Positions 43,324 to 52,707 of a stretch of DNA of 64,000 bases are shown here, one piece after another (positions within the stretch are counted from its first letter, which is position 1; the number at the start of each line of letters is the position of its first letter). The notes below the pieces were generated by a model. It had not been told where the DNA came from. It ran no database searches and was given only the letters and a program-made list of their open reading frames with translations. Origin of the DNA: Anaerolineales bacterium (GTDB lineage: Bacteria; Chloroflexota; Anaerolineae; Anaerolineales; Villigracilaceae); assembly GCA_030583885.1 (NCBI GenBank), contig CP129480.1, forward strand, positions 3,660,714-3,724,713. The letters run 5' to 3'. The position numbers and the translations under genes were made by a program.

Positions 43324-44241
43324 CTATTTGACGGATAATTTTACAACATCCAGCGCGAGCAGCGAACCATCCGCGGCGCTTTGATCCTGGATTTCAAGAT
43401 AAATGATCGTACCGGCGGGAATCCCTGCAAGCGGAATGGTTTCGTCAAATGTACCGGGCGCACCGAAATCCGGCGCGGCGACCATGACAGGCCCAGCCGC
43501 GTATTGATTGCCATTTTCATCATAGATAAACCAGGATAGGTTATTCTCGAACGGTGCAATGCTGACCGAGCCGATCACCGCCAGACTGCCTGTCGCTTCT
43601 GTGCCATTTGCGGGGGATGTGATTTCAATGATACGGCGCGTACCGTTGGGGGCATCGGTCGTGAAATTGACCAGCCGCAGTTTATTCTTCACCAGCGCAT
43701 AGCGGCGCGTGGTCGGGAGCGTGGGACAGCAGCCACCGTCTTCAAAGCCATGCACAACGGCATCAATGAACACTTCGTCATTTTCCACGGCAATGCTGTT
43801 GATCATTGGACGGTCATCGATCAAAGTGGAGTGTAAAAATACGGGTTCACCGGCCACATTGGCATAAACCGCAAGCACGCCAAAGTTGCCCGTGCCGCCA
43901 TAGTTTTCCAAAAAGATCACGGCGGCATCCTCAAGGCCGTCGCCAGTGAGATCACCGAAGGCAACGAATTGCGTCAGTGCAATGTAGGCAAAATCCATGT
44001 CGGTCGCATCGGCACCGCGTTGAAATTTTCCGTCCAGCATTTCCACCACGCGTCCATCCTCGGGGATAAGCAGGGGATATTGCACGTTCTTGATCTGCTC
44101 AAGGGTGAGTCCCTGCGGCGCAGGAACCGTCGCTTCAACGGGGGCAGGCGTCGGCGGGTCCGAAGCGGGGAAAGCGACTCCACATGCAAGCGTTGCAAGG
44201 GTCAAGGCCCATAAAAGTTTTAAGGGATGATTGGGTACCAC
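43324..44241 (-). CDS. Lipoprotein with Gmad2-type immunoglobulin-like domain
   Basis: A 305-residue lipoprotein. The signal peptide ends at lipobox LATLAC (Cys near 20). A short Pro/Thr linker follows, then an FG-GAP-like segment FVAFGDLTGDGLEDAAVIF (about 95-113). The C-terminal 95 residues, starting ITSPANGTEATGSLAVIGSV, form a Gmad2 immunoglobulin-like domain seen in spore-germination and cell-surface proteins. It sits outside the membrane; function is unknown. It overlaps the end of the upstream lipoprotein gene by 22 nt and is the last gene of the thiolase-led operon. Confidence 0.82.
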   Translation of the reverse strand: MVPNHPLKLLWALTLATLACGVAFPASDPPTPAPVEATVPAPQGLTLEQIKNVQYPLLIPEDGRVVEMLDGKFQRGADATDMDFAYIALTQFVAFGDLTGDGLEDAAVIFLENYGGTGNFGVLAVYANVAGEPVFLHSTLIDDRPMINSIAVENDEVFIDAVVHGFEDGGCCPTLPTTRRYALVKNKLRLVNFTTDAPNGTRRIIEITSPANGTEATGSLAVIGSVSIAPFENNLSWFIYDENGNQYAAGPVMVAAPDFGAPGTFDETIPLAGIPAGTIIYLEIQDQSAADGSLLALDVVKLSVK

Positions 44242-45428
44242 GTCAAACCTCCATCGATTGTTTTATAAAGCGTGCGGTTGTTTATCAGATCGGTCGTCAC
44301 AACCCATCCGGTGGAGGAATTCGCGAAACTCATGTCGGTGACGAGTTCACCGAATGCAATGTCCGGTGGGATGATACTGAACGTACTGCCCGCATCCTTT
44401 GTGACGTAAAACCGGTCGTCGGAATAAAAGATGATTTCCTGCGCTGACAGAATCTCCAGCCTCCCCGCGCCCGGAAGGGTCACGGGGGCAAGCGACCAGG
44501 TATCGCCGCCATCGTTCGTTGCATAAAAGATGGTCTGCATTTTTACAGACGACATGCGGATGGCGAGGAACCCTTGTGTCGGTGAGACAAATACCAGTTC
44601 TTCGATGGAGAGTTCGCTTGCCTGCGCTTCGCCCGGAAGAGCCAGGCTTATTTTGAACCATGTTTCCCCCGCGTCATCTGTGCGGAACAGGTAGACGCTG
44701 CCGGAAGAATAGATTACGCCGCCGACCCAGGCAGTTTGCATATTGAGCGGCACGAGCATTCCCTTAAGCCCGCCCAACGGAAGCGTCTCACCCGCGCCCT
44801 TCAGGTTAGGGTCGTTCGTATATACCTGATCCCATGTTTCGCCGCCATCGTTCGTTTGAAAGATGGAGACAGCCATCGAGCCGGCCCCCACGCCCAGACC
44901 CGCCATCATCCAGCCGTTGTTTGTATCCACAAATTCCATATCGCCGTCGCTGAACGGCGTGGCAAATGCCTCCCAAGTAATGCCGCCGTCCGATGTTCGG
45001 TATAAAGTACCGCCGCGCGGATAATGATCCGGGTCAACGGCCTGTACCCATGCGTGAGAGACGTCCAGGAATTCGGTTGTTACAGAATAACCAACCTCAC
45101 TCATACCTGGCGGCGTGACGTGGTACCACGTCACGCCGCCGTCATTGGTACGGATAAGGTTCTGCTCGGTCGTGCCCCAGCCATAAATTTCGTCCACCAT
45201 TTCGATATTGATGATGGATGGCGCGTCCACAAGCGGCGCATTGATCTCATCCGGCAGGGGTGTATTTTCGGGCGCAGGAATGGATTGCGGCGCGGCTTGA
45301 GAAGCTGTCAGGGTCTGGGTTGCGGCAGGCTCATGGGCATCCGTCAATACCAGCTGTTCTATGGGCGCACAGGCGGCGATGAGAAGTGCAATCAACAAGG
45401 AAAAAAGAACTCGATTCATAATGCTCAT
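44220..45428 (-). CDS. Lipoprotein with YCF48-like beta-propeller
   Basis: A 402-residue lipoprotein. The lipobox is LLIAAC (Cys near 20). The mature region holds at least five BNR/Asp-box repeats of the form T-(N/S/D)-DGG-x-TW (for example IRTNDGGVTWYH, YRTSDGGITWEA, FQTNDGGETWDQ), spread through a predicted beta-propeller like YCF48/HCF136. Such proteins assist assembly of membrane complexes or bind glycans; the role here is unknown. It starts 3 nt after the thiolase stop, so it is co-transcribed with it. Confidence 0.82.
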   Translation of the reverse strand: MSIMNRVLFSLLIALLIAACAPIEQLVLTDAHEPAATQTLTASQAAPQSIPAPENTPLPDEINAPLVDAPSIINIEMVDEIYGWGTTEQNLIRTNDGGVTWYHVTPPGMSEVGYSVTTEFLDVSHAWVQAVDPDHYPRGGTLYRTSDGGITWEAFATPFSDGDMEFVDTNNGWMMAGLGVGAGSMAVSIFQTNDGGETWDQVYTNDPNLKGAGETLPLGGLKGMLVPLNMQTAWVGGVIYSSGSVYLFRTDDAGETWFKISLALPGEAQASELSIEELVFVSPTQGFLAIRMSSVKMQTIFYATNDGGDTWSLAPVTLPGAGRLEILSAQEIIFYSDDRFYVTKDAGSTFSIIPPDIAFGELVTDMSFANSSTGWVVTTDLINNRTLYKTIDGGLTWYPIIP

Positions 45429-45431
45429 GAC

Positions 45432-46643
45432 TTAACCTGTATATTCAATAATTGTCGCTTCGCCCTGGCCCACCCCCACGCACAGAGTCGCGACACCATA
45501 TTTGACATTTCCACGATCATTCATTTCATGCACGAGCGTGGTCATCAAACGCGCGCCCGAACAGCCGAGTGGATGCCCGATGGCGATGGCACCGCCGTTG
45601 ACGTTGACAATCTCAGGGTCAAGTTCCAAATCTTCCATCACCGACAATGCCTGCACGGCAAAGGCTTCGTTGATCTCGATCAAGCCGATGTCACCCATCT
45701 TCAATCCAGCTCGTTTCAGTGCCTTCCTCGTCGCAGGAATGGGACCATATCCCATCACGCGCGGCGGCACGCCCGCCGAGGCGGATGCGATGATCCTCGC
45801 CAGCGGTTTGAGGTTCAGGGCTTTGGCGCGTTCCTCGCTCATCATCAAAAGTGCGGCGGCTCCGTCATTTAATCCAGACGAATTACCAGCGGTGACGGTT
45901 CCCCCATCCTTTTTGAAGGCGGGTCTCAATTTGGAAAGGCTGTCCATCGTCGTATCGCGGCGTGGACGTTCGTCCGTATCCACGATCTTCGGGTCGCCTT
46001 TTTTCTGCGGAATGGAAAGGGGCATGATCTCCCGCGTAAAACGTCCGGAGTCGATTGCGGCGACGGCGCGTTGATGACTACGCACAGCGAATTCATCCTG
46101 CTTCCCGCGCGTGATGTGCGGACGCTCGGCTGCAATATTCTCAGCAGTCTCACCCATCGAATCTGTGCCGTACATTTCCTTCATTGCAGGATTTGGATAT
46201 CGCCAGCCGAGCGATGTGTCATAGGCAGTGAGATTACCAAAGGAAAAACCGGCTTCCGCCTTTGGAAGTGAGTAGGGTGCGCGGCTCATCGATTCGACTC
46301 CGCCTGCGATGTACACGTCTCCCTCCCCTGCCTTGATGGCCCGCGCCGCCATGTTGACAGCGTTCAAGCCTGAAGCACACAGCCTATTCACAGTGACGCC
46401 CCCCACCTCCACGGGCAGACCCGCCAACAGGGCAGCCATGCGCGCCACGTCGCGGTTATCTTCGCCCGCCTGATTCGCACATCCCATGAAAACTTCCTCG
46501 ATGAGCGCAGGGTCAATTTGATTGCGTTCGAGAATGGTTTTGATGACATGCGCCGCCATGTCATCTGGGCGCACAGACGAGAGAACCCCGCCCAAGGCCC
46601 CGATCGGCGTTCGGATGGCATCAATGATTACAGGTGTGGACAT
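45432..46643 (-). CDS. Acetyl-CoA acyltransferase (thiolase)
   Basis: A 403-residue thiolase. The acylated cysteine is C89 in VNRLCASGLNAV, the His lies in GGAIAIGHPLGCSGAR (about 350-365), and the second catalytic Cys in ATLCVGVGQG near the C-terminus. The NEAFA motif is present. The sequence is closest to the PcaF/acetyl-CoA acetyltransferase branch, which either condenses acetyl-CoA or cleaves 3-oxoacyl-CoA, including 3-oxoadipyl-CoA. No other beta-oxidation genes are nearby. It is followed by two lipoprotein genes in the same operon. Confidence 0.92.
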   Translation of the reverse strand: MSTPVIIDAIRTPIGALGGVLSSVRPDDMAAHVIKTILERNQIDPALIEEVFMGCANQAGEDNRDVARMAALLAGLPVEVGGVTVNRLCASGLNAVNMAARAIKAGEGDVYIAGGVESMSRAPYSLPKAEAGFSFGNLTAYDTSLGWRYPNPAMKEMYGTDSMGETAENIAAERPHITRGKQDEFAVRSHQRAVAAIDSGRFTREIMPLSIPQKKGDPKIVDTDERPRRDTTMDSLSKLRPAFKKDGGTVTAGNSSGLNDGAAALLMMSEERAKALNLKPLARIIASASAGVPPRVMGYGPIPATRKALKRAGLKMGDIGLIEINEAFAVQALSVMEDLELDPEIVNVNGGAIAIGHPLGCSGARLMTTLVHEMNDRGNVKYGVATLCVGVGQGEATIIEYTG

Positions 46644-46733
46644 AAAGACTCCATTTATTTAATATGGCCCGGTGATTAAGGCGATTCTACCACCGCAAAG
46701 AAAAACGGCTACGCAACCAACCGCCGCGTTGTA

Positions 46734-49017
46734 TTATTTTACACGCGGCGTAACACGCCATTCCCGTTCATGCAGAATTTCCTTTATCTGCGCCACCCTT
46801 GAGATCAGGTTTTTGAATTCGGAATATACCAGCGAGGTGACAACAAAGTAAAAAAAAAGAACCAGCTCTTATGCTTTTTTATTTCAGGCACACTGACGAG
46901 ATATGAAAATACGGCCTGTCCGGGACCAACACTTAAGGTAAAGAGCGTGGTCAGCACAAAAATGGGAATGAGCCAGTCCAGTTTATCCAAACCGCCGTAT
47001 TTCACGACCCAATAGGCAACCAGCGGGAAGATTTGAATGGAAATCCATGGGTAAAATTCACGCCACGCCAAAAGCCAGAAAAAACCAATTTTTTGACGAA
47101 GTGAAAATCTTCTTGAACGAATGGCTTTCCAAAAATGCCTGATGGAAACCTGGTGCCAGCCTTGCGCCCAGCGCATGCGTTGATTCCAAAGCGCGGAGAG
47201 AGTGGCGGGCGCCAGCTCGCGGGAAAGTAGTTGCGGGTCGGATAAAATTCGCGCCCCTTTTTCGATGACCCGGATGGATGAATCGATATCTTCGGTAAGC
47301 ATAAAACTGCGCATACGCGTCTCCCGCAAAAGATCGGTGCGCCAGTATCCATTTGAACCGCCAAAGATTCCAAACTGATACAGTCTCATGCGGCCGGGAT
47401 GGCTGCTGCCATAAATGAGTTCGAATTCAATCGCAACGGTCTGAGAGATCCGACTGATGCCACCATTTCGCACGACACAATGACCCTGAACGACACCGAA
47501 TCCCTGAGCCAGCCAGCGCCATGCGCGGGTAAAACTTTCCCGCATGGGATGATGGTCCGCGTCGAAAACACCAACGAATTCGCCGCGCACTTCGGCAAGT
47601 GCAGCGTTCACATTCTGTGCCTTTGAAGTCGAATTTTGGATCCGCAACGGAGTAAAACGCGGGTCACGACGGGCAATCTCCCGCAATGTGGATTCGACGG
47701 GCAGATCGGCTGGCGTGTTATACGCCAATATGATTTGAAAATCGGCGGGATACTCAATGCGGAGAAATGCTTCAACGGTCTCAACGACCGTCAAGGCTTC
47801 ATTGGGCAAATACGCCGCAATGATCGCACTCGCGGGCGGATATGGGATTTTAGGCTCATCAGAAGGATTGGTCTTTTTTAAGGATAAAAAACCTTCGACC
47901 CAGATCAAAAGAGCAGTAAGGGACAGGGAAACAACGATAATGATATAGACGGCCTGGCTGATGTCACATCCGATGGAATCAAACCAGGTATAGATAAAAT
48001 AGGGGACGACCATCCCGATCATGACGGTCAAGGCGATCTGCCACGGTAGATTTAATTGGCTTTGCAAATATCGAAGTCGACTCCGCCAGGTGATTTGGTG
48101 CGCGGCTGGTCTTGCTTTTGATTTTTCCGCCATTTCAAGCGTATAGCGTTTGGGGTAAAGATCAATATGGGATGCGGCAACCTCAAGCGCGGAAAGGGCA
48201 TGATCCTTCAATTCCTTAACCGTCTGTCCATCGGCGAATGTGGAGAAACCAAAGGCAGGCGTGAGACGCAAATGTTCACCAGCCGCGATAAAGTCATGTC
48301 GAACGATCCGTTGTGAGAGCGCTTCAAGATGTTTTTGTGCGGCTTTAGGGGAGGTTTCAGGCAAAAGAATGCAAAAATTTGATGCGCCGCTCCTTCCAAC
48401 AAGATCCAACGAACGCAAATCAACAGTCAGCAGGCTGGCAAGTTGTTTCGCAACCTGCACTTCGGCATGGGGTCCGACCTTTTCCCTGAGGCTGCCCCAC
48501 TCCACCAGCGACAAATAAACAAGACACCCATCCACACCGCTTCGTTTTGAGCGCTGAAATTCACGATCCAGTTCATCCTGAAACAAACGCTCCGTAAGTA
48601 AACCCGTTTGACGGTCACGGGGCAGGAGGTCGCTTGGGACAGGCGGCCGTTCGAGTTTCGAACGAACACGTGCAAGCAATTCAGACATGACAAAGGGTTT
48701 CACCAGATAATCATCCGCCCCAAGCTGCATCCCCTCAATAATGTTCGCAGTGGTTGCTTTTGCCGTCACCAGAATCAGCGGAATCGAACGGGTGGAATCG
48801 TGGGAGCGTAAATTATCCAACAAGCTGATTCCGTCCATATCGGGCATCATAATATCGGAAATGATCAGGTCCGGGAAATATTCCGAGATACGCGTCAATG
48901 CTTCATGCCCGTTGGACGCTACGGTGACTTGATAACCGGAGCGGCTTAACATCGTGACAATGATTTTTGCATAGACGCATCGTCTTCGACAACAAGAATG
49001 TTATAAGGTTGCATCAT
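46734..49017 (-). CDS. Receiver-GGDEF-like-GT2 fusion, apparently frameshifted twice
   Basis: The longest uninterrupted frame (46805-48952) encodes 715 residues: a receiver domain lacking its first strand, a degenerate GGDEF-like domain (about 135-270, GRSGASNF in place of GGDEF), two membrane spans (about 300-350), and a processive GT2 domain with DADHHP, TEDID and QRMRWAQGW. The missing start, MMQPYNILVVEDDASMQK, lies in another frame from 49017 behind AAAAGGAG; one extra base in the A5 run (48964-48968) would join it. One extra T in the T9 run (46850-46858) would likewise give a natural C-terminus ending REWRVTPRVK at 46734. It probably makes a cyclic-dinucleotide- or phospho-regulated exopolysaccharide. 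Confidence 0.75.
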
Positions 49018-49101
49018 GTCCGACTCCTTTTGATGATCATCCATCTTTCAGCCTGCCGCACAAGAGGGAATGCAATAATGAAAGTTATCCTTACAGCGGA
49101 T

Positions 49102-49332
49102 CTATTCTCCACCCAAATACACCAGACAAGCCGGCAACGCCATCATATCAGTAGAGCCTACAAATAAGAGAAGAACACCAAACGCCATGACCGGCATGCA
49201 GACGACGGTCATGATTACCACATCCATCCTGGAATCCAGCGGATGCAACCATATCGATTCTACCACCCACAAAACGAACAACGACGGGATCTTTACGAAT
49301 TGGTAATAAAGCGCATCCTGATATGTTATCAT
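49102..49332 (-). CDS. Possible small membrane protein
   Basis: A 76-residue open frame with two convincing hydrophobic stretches (about 14-28 and 37-60) that occupies most of the gap between the GT2 fusion and the divergent CPBP gene. No family is recognised and there is no clear ribosome site. It could be the first gene of the GT2 operon or a chance frame. Confidence 0.35.
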   Translation of the reverse strand: MITYQDALYYQFVKIPSLFVLWVVESIWLHPLDSRMDVVIMTVVCMPVMAFGVLLLFVGSTDMMALPACLVYLGGE

Positions 49333-49364
49333 GTTCCGCGATCAGCAAATTTAACCGGAGGAAC

Positions 49365-50174
49365 ATGAACCATAGTATTCGCAATCTGATAATCTTCATC
49401 ATGGTTGTCATCCTGTGCGGCTGGATCGGGGTGTGGCTCAACACCCAGATCCCCAGCCCAAGCCCGCAGGAAAGTCTGGGGCTGCTGATTTTTATTCTCG
49501 CACCCCTGCTCACGGTGTTCCTTTTGCGCGGATTTGGCGGAGACGGCTGGGCGGATTTCGGTCTGCGCCTCAACCTTAAAGGGAATTGGGGATGGTACGC
49601 CCTTGCAGTTTTGATCTACCCCGTCACGATCATCCTGACCTTCAGCCTGTCCCTGCTATCCGGAGCATCCATTCCCGAACGCTCCCTTTCCGACCTGCTC
49701 CCGATCTTTCTCTTCGGTATCGCAGCCTCCCTGGTCAAAAATATTGGCGAGGAATTCGCCTGGCGCGGATATCTGACTCCGCGCTTCAAAGCCATCGGCC
49801 TGAGCGATTTTAACAACCACATGCTTACGGGTTTGATTTGGGGAGTGTGGCACATCCCCTACTGGATTTTTCTCCTGGGCAGCGACATTATTGGAAGTTA
49901 CACATCCATTGGCATGACCGGTTTCATTGTTCTTGGGCTGGTTGGGATATTTCCGACCGCACTTGTGCTTGGGGAACTGCGCCTCAAAACCGATTCGCTC
50001 TGGCCCTCGTTTATCGCACACAATATCACCAATGCCCTCAGTGCACCTTTGATCCTCGAAGGTTTCATCAAATTCAAGCCCGGCATGGAATTCATCTTCT
50101 CCCCCAACACGGATGGTGTCATTATGATCGCCCTGTTCTGGGCGATTGGCTTGTGGATGCTAAGAAGAAATTAG
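49365..50174 (+). CDS. CPBP family intramembrane metalloprotease
   Basis: A 269-residue multi-span protein with the ABI/CPBP motifs: EEFAWRGYLTPRF (about 143-155), LIWGVWHIPYWIF with the ligand His (about 177-189), and SFIAHNITNAL near the C-terminus. Members are Rce1-like proteases or bacteriocin-immunity proteins. CGGAGGAAC fixes the start at 49365. It is monocistronic, with a terminator hairpin at 50187. Confidence 0.9.
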   Translation: MNHSIRNLIIFIMVVILCGWIGVWLNTQIPSPSPQESLGLLIFILAPLLTVFLLRGFGGDGWADFGLRLNLKGNWGWYALAVLIYPVTIILTFSLSLLSGASIPERSLSDLLPIFLFGIAASLVKNIGEEFAWRGYLTPRFKAIGLSDFNNHMLTGLIWGVWHIPYWIFLLGSDIIGSYTSIGMTGFIVLGLVGIFPTALVLGELRLKTDSLWPSFIAHNITNALSAPLILEGFIKFKPGMEFIFSPNTDGVIMIALFWAIGLWMLRRN

Positions 50175-50186
50175 CCTCATTCGAGC

Positions 50187-50232
50187 AAAAAAGTGATGGT
50201 CATCTTTTCATGAAAATACCCGTCACTTTTTT
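50187..50232. terminator. Terminator hairpin after the CPBP gene
   Basis: AAAAAAGTGA (50187-50196) pairs with TCACTTTTTT (50223-50232) around a 26-nt loop. The symmetric A/T arms could work in both directions. The remaining spacer to 50404 shows no other clear element. Confidence 0.65.
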
Positions 50233-50404
50233 GAATTTTCCTCACATTTTCAGTGCTGATTCCAGCCCCAAAAGGGATGACCTTTGTAAGCATCTGCATG
50301 TGACGCTTGGCACTATTCGCTCGTGTATAAAGAAGACATAATCAGGGTGGCGGTAAATTTCGCCTAATAATGTCAAACTTCTCGAATAAGTAAAAGGAGC
50401 CTCA

Positions 50405-50653
50405 ATGGCAGCAAAAGGCTGGATCGAAGTCAGCGACACCTACTGCAAAGGATGTGAACTCTGCCTCAGCGCCTGTCCGCAGGGCGTGATGGAACTGGAT
50501 ATGTCACGTCTCACCCCGAAGGGCTACCACCCCGCGCACACGTTCAAGGACGGTTGCACGGGGTGTGCCATCTGTGCCGTGGTCTGCCCGGATGCAGCGA
50601 TCACGGTCTACCGTGAAATGACCAAAGCCGCACCTGTACCTGCAACCGCATAA
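50405..50653 (+). CDS. 2-oxoacid:ferredoxin oxidoreductase delta subunit (ferredoxin)
   Basis: An 82-residue protein with two 4Fe-4S sites: C14, C17, C20 and C24 (CKGCELCLSACP), and C51, C54, C57 and C61 (CTGCAICAVVCP). It passes electrons from the thiamine-bound intermediate to ferredoxin. AAAAGGAGCC precedes the ATG. It is the first gene of a delta-alpha-beta-gamma cluster and equivalent to VorD/KorD. Confidence 0.92.
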   Translation: MAAKGWIEVSDTYCKGCELCLSACPQGVMELDMSRLTPKGYHPAHTFKDGCTGCAICAVVCPDAAITVYREMTKAAPVPATA

Positions 50654-50654
50654 T

Positions 50655-50715
50655 TTCCGCAGGGCACGACAAAGTGCCACATAGAAGTATGGCGTGCCCC
50701 TGCCCCATTATGGAG
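50655..50715 (+). repeat. Hairpin between the delta and alpha genes
   Basis: GCAGGGCACG and CGTGCCCCTGC arms flank a short central region, forming an imperfect stem that could set the ratio of the small ferredoxin to the large subunits. Confidence 0.4.
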
Positions 50716-50723
50716 ATAAAAGA

Positions 50724-51836
50724 ATGCCAAAAGAATTATGGAAAGGCAATGAAGCCATTGCGGAAGCCGCCGTCCGAGCGGGGCTGGAGGCGTATTTCGG
50801 CTACCCCATCACCCCGCAGACAGAGGTGCTCGAATATCTCTCGCGCCGAATGCCGGAACTCGGCCGTGCCTTCGTACAGGCCGAGTCTGAATTGGGCGCG
50901 ATCAACATGGTGTATGGCGCGGCATGCACGGGCGTGCGCGTGATGTCCTCCTCCTCCTCACCGGGCGTGAGCCTGATGATGGAGGGATTGTCCTACATTG
51001 CCGGCACGGAGATCCCCGCCGTTTTAGTGAACGTCATGCGCGGCGGACCGGGTCTTGGCAATATTGCCCCCTCGCAGGGAGATTACTATCAGGCCGTGCG
51101 CGGCGGCGGACATGGCGATTATCCACGCATCGTGCTTGCACCCGCCTCTGTGCAGGAAGCGATCGACCTGACTGCATTGTCCTTTGATCTTGCAGAAAAA
51201 TATCGCATGATCACCATGGTCATTCTCGACGGCTCTGTCGGTCAGATGATGGAGCCCGCCATAATGCCTGCCATGCAGGAGGTCAAACGCAAGGACTTCG
51301 AGTGGGCAACAAATGGCGCAATGAACCGCGAACGAAGAATCCTCTCTTCGATCTATCTCAATCCACTGGATGAAGAGAAGACCAACCTGCGCCTGCTCAC
51401 CCGCTGGCAGGAAGTGCAAGCGAACGAAGTACGTTACAAGGAATATTTCCTTGAAGATGCAAAATATATTGTGGTCGGCTTTGGCACGGCAGGACGCGTG
51501 GCACTTTCGGCAGTCCGCGAGGCGCGTGCACAGGGCATCAAGGTCGGGCTCTTAAGGCCGGTCACCGTCAGCCCGTTTCCACATCAAGTGCTGGACCAAC
51601 TCACAGGTCAGGCGGAGGCGTTCCTTGTCACCGAGATGAACATGGGACAGATGCTGGATGACGTCATGCTGAACGTGCGCGGACGGGTGCCCGTCGAATT
51701 TTATGGACGTCCCGGCGGCGTGGTCCCGTTCCACGATGAAATCATCGATGAGATCAAACGCCTCGCGGCTGGACCTGTGCAAACTCACTCTGACCCAAGG
51801 GTTTCCTGGCTGACGCGGATGACCGCCCAGGCTTAA
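50724..51836 (+). CDS. vorB: 2-oxoacid:ferredoxin oxidoreductase alpha subunit (VorB-like)
   Basis: A 370-residue subunit. It begins MPKELWKGNEAIAEAAVRAG and has YFGYPITPQTEVLEYLS, the pyrimidine-binding region, followed by SSSSPGVSLMMEGLSYIAG, RGGPGLGNI and GGGHGDYPRIVLAPAS. These segments match 3-methyl-2-oxobutanoate dehydrogenase VorB more closely than pyruvate or 2-oxoglutarate enzymes. The enzyme splits branched-chain 2-oxoacids to acyl-CoA and CO2, reducing ferredoxin. The exact substrate remains to be shown. GGAGATAAAAG supports ATG at 50724. Confidence 0.9.
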   Translation: MPKELWKGNEAIAEAAVRAGLEAYFGYPITPQTEVLEYLSRRMPELGRAFVQAESELGAINMVYGAACTGVRVMSSSSSPGVSLMMEGLSYIAGTEIPAVLVNVMRGGPGLGNIAPSQGDYYQAVRGGGHGDYPRIVLAPASVQEAIDLTALSFDLAEKYRMITMVILDGSVGQMMEPAIMPAMQEVKRKDFEWATNGAMNRERRILSSIYLNPLDEEKTNLRLLTRWQEVQANEVRYKEYFLEDAKYIVVGFGTAGRVALSAVREARAQGIKVGLLRPVTVSPFPHQVLDQLTGQAEAFLVTEMNMGQMLDDVMLNVRGRVPVEFYGRPGGVVPFHDEIIDEIKRLAAGPVQTHSDPRVSWLTRMTAQA

Positions 51837-51843
51837 TGAGGTA

Positions 51844-52614
51844 ATGATGACTGCAAACAATCTTGTGTACGAACGACCCGAAGCATTTACCGACATGCCC
51901 ACGCACTATTGCCCGGGCTGTACGCACGGCGTGGCGCACAGGCTCGTGGCGGAGGTGCTGGAGGAAATGGGCTTGATCCATAAGACCATCGGCGTTGCAC
52001 CGGTGGGATGCGCAGTGTTCGCCTACAATTATTTCAATACCGATTTCGTCGAAGCACCGCACGGACGCGCGCCGGCGATGGCAACCGGCATCAAACGAGT
52101 TTTGCCCGACCGCGTGGTGTTTACCTATCAGGGCGACGGCGACCTGGCCTCGATCGGCATGGGCGAAATTGTCCACGCCGCCGCGCGAGGCGAAAACCTG
52201 ACCGTGATCTTCATCAACAACGCCAACTTTGGTATGACCGGCGGACAGATGGCTCCAACCACCCTGCCCGGCATGAAGACCTCGTCATCGCAAAGTGGAC
52301 GCGATGTGGAAACCCAAGGCTATCCGATCAAGGTAGCCGAGATGCTTTCCACGCTCGAAGGCGTGGGCTATTGTGTGCGCCGCTCGTTACATGACCCAAA
52401 GAACATCCGCCTCGCGAAGAAAGCCATTCGGATGGCGTTTGAAACGCAGGTACGCGGACTGGGCTTCTCGATGGTCGAACTGCTCTCCACCTGCCCGACC
52501 AACTGGGGCATGACACCCGTCAATTCGTTGAAGTTCGTGGAAGAGCACATGATCCCCGCGTACCCACTGGGCGATCACAAGATCAGCGAAGCGATCAAGC
52601 AGATCAAAGTGTAA
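51844..52614 (+). CDS. 2-oxoacid:ferredoxin oxidoreductase beta subunit
   Basis: A 256-residue thiamine-diphosphate-binding subunit. It has the HYCPGCTHGVAHRL entry motif, the cofactor motif GDGDLASIGMGEIVHAAARGENLTVIFINNANFGMTGGQ, and a CPTNWGMTP C-terminal region. GVAPVGCAVF carries another conserved Cys. It starts 7 nt after the alpha stop, with ATGATG giving two possible starts. It forms the catalytic core with the alpha subunit. Confidence 0.92.
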   Translation: MMTANNLVYERPEAFTDMPTHYCPGCTHGVAHRLVAEVLEEMGLIHKTIGVAPVGCAVFAYNYFNTDFVEAPHGRAPAMATGIKRVLPDRVVFTYQGDGDLASIGMGEIVHAAARGENLTVIFINNANFGMTGGQMAPTTLPGMKTSSSQSGRDVETQGYPIKVAEMLSTLEGVGYCVRRSLHDPKNIRLAKKAIRMAFETQVRGLGFSMVELLSTCPTNWGMTPVNSLKFVEEHMIPAYPLGDHKISEAIKQIKV

Positions 52615-52615
52615 T

Positions 52616-52696
52616 GTCATTACGAGGGCGTTTGCCCGAAGCAATCTCCCGTTCAATAAGATGATTGCTTCGTCACCCCGCTCCTCGCAACGACAT
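52616..52696. repeat. GTCATTGCGAGG-type palindromic repeat, copy B
   Basis: Starts GTCATTACGAGGGCG and ends CCTCGCAACGAC, whose complement GTCGTTGCGAGG equals the start of copy A. The core has GAAGCAATCTCC and GATTGCTTCG. It lies inside the oxidoreductase operon between the beta and gamma genes. Confidence 0.75.
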
Positions 52697-52707
52697 GGAG
52701 AATAACT

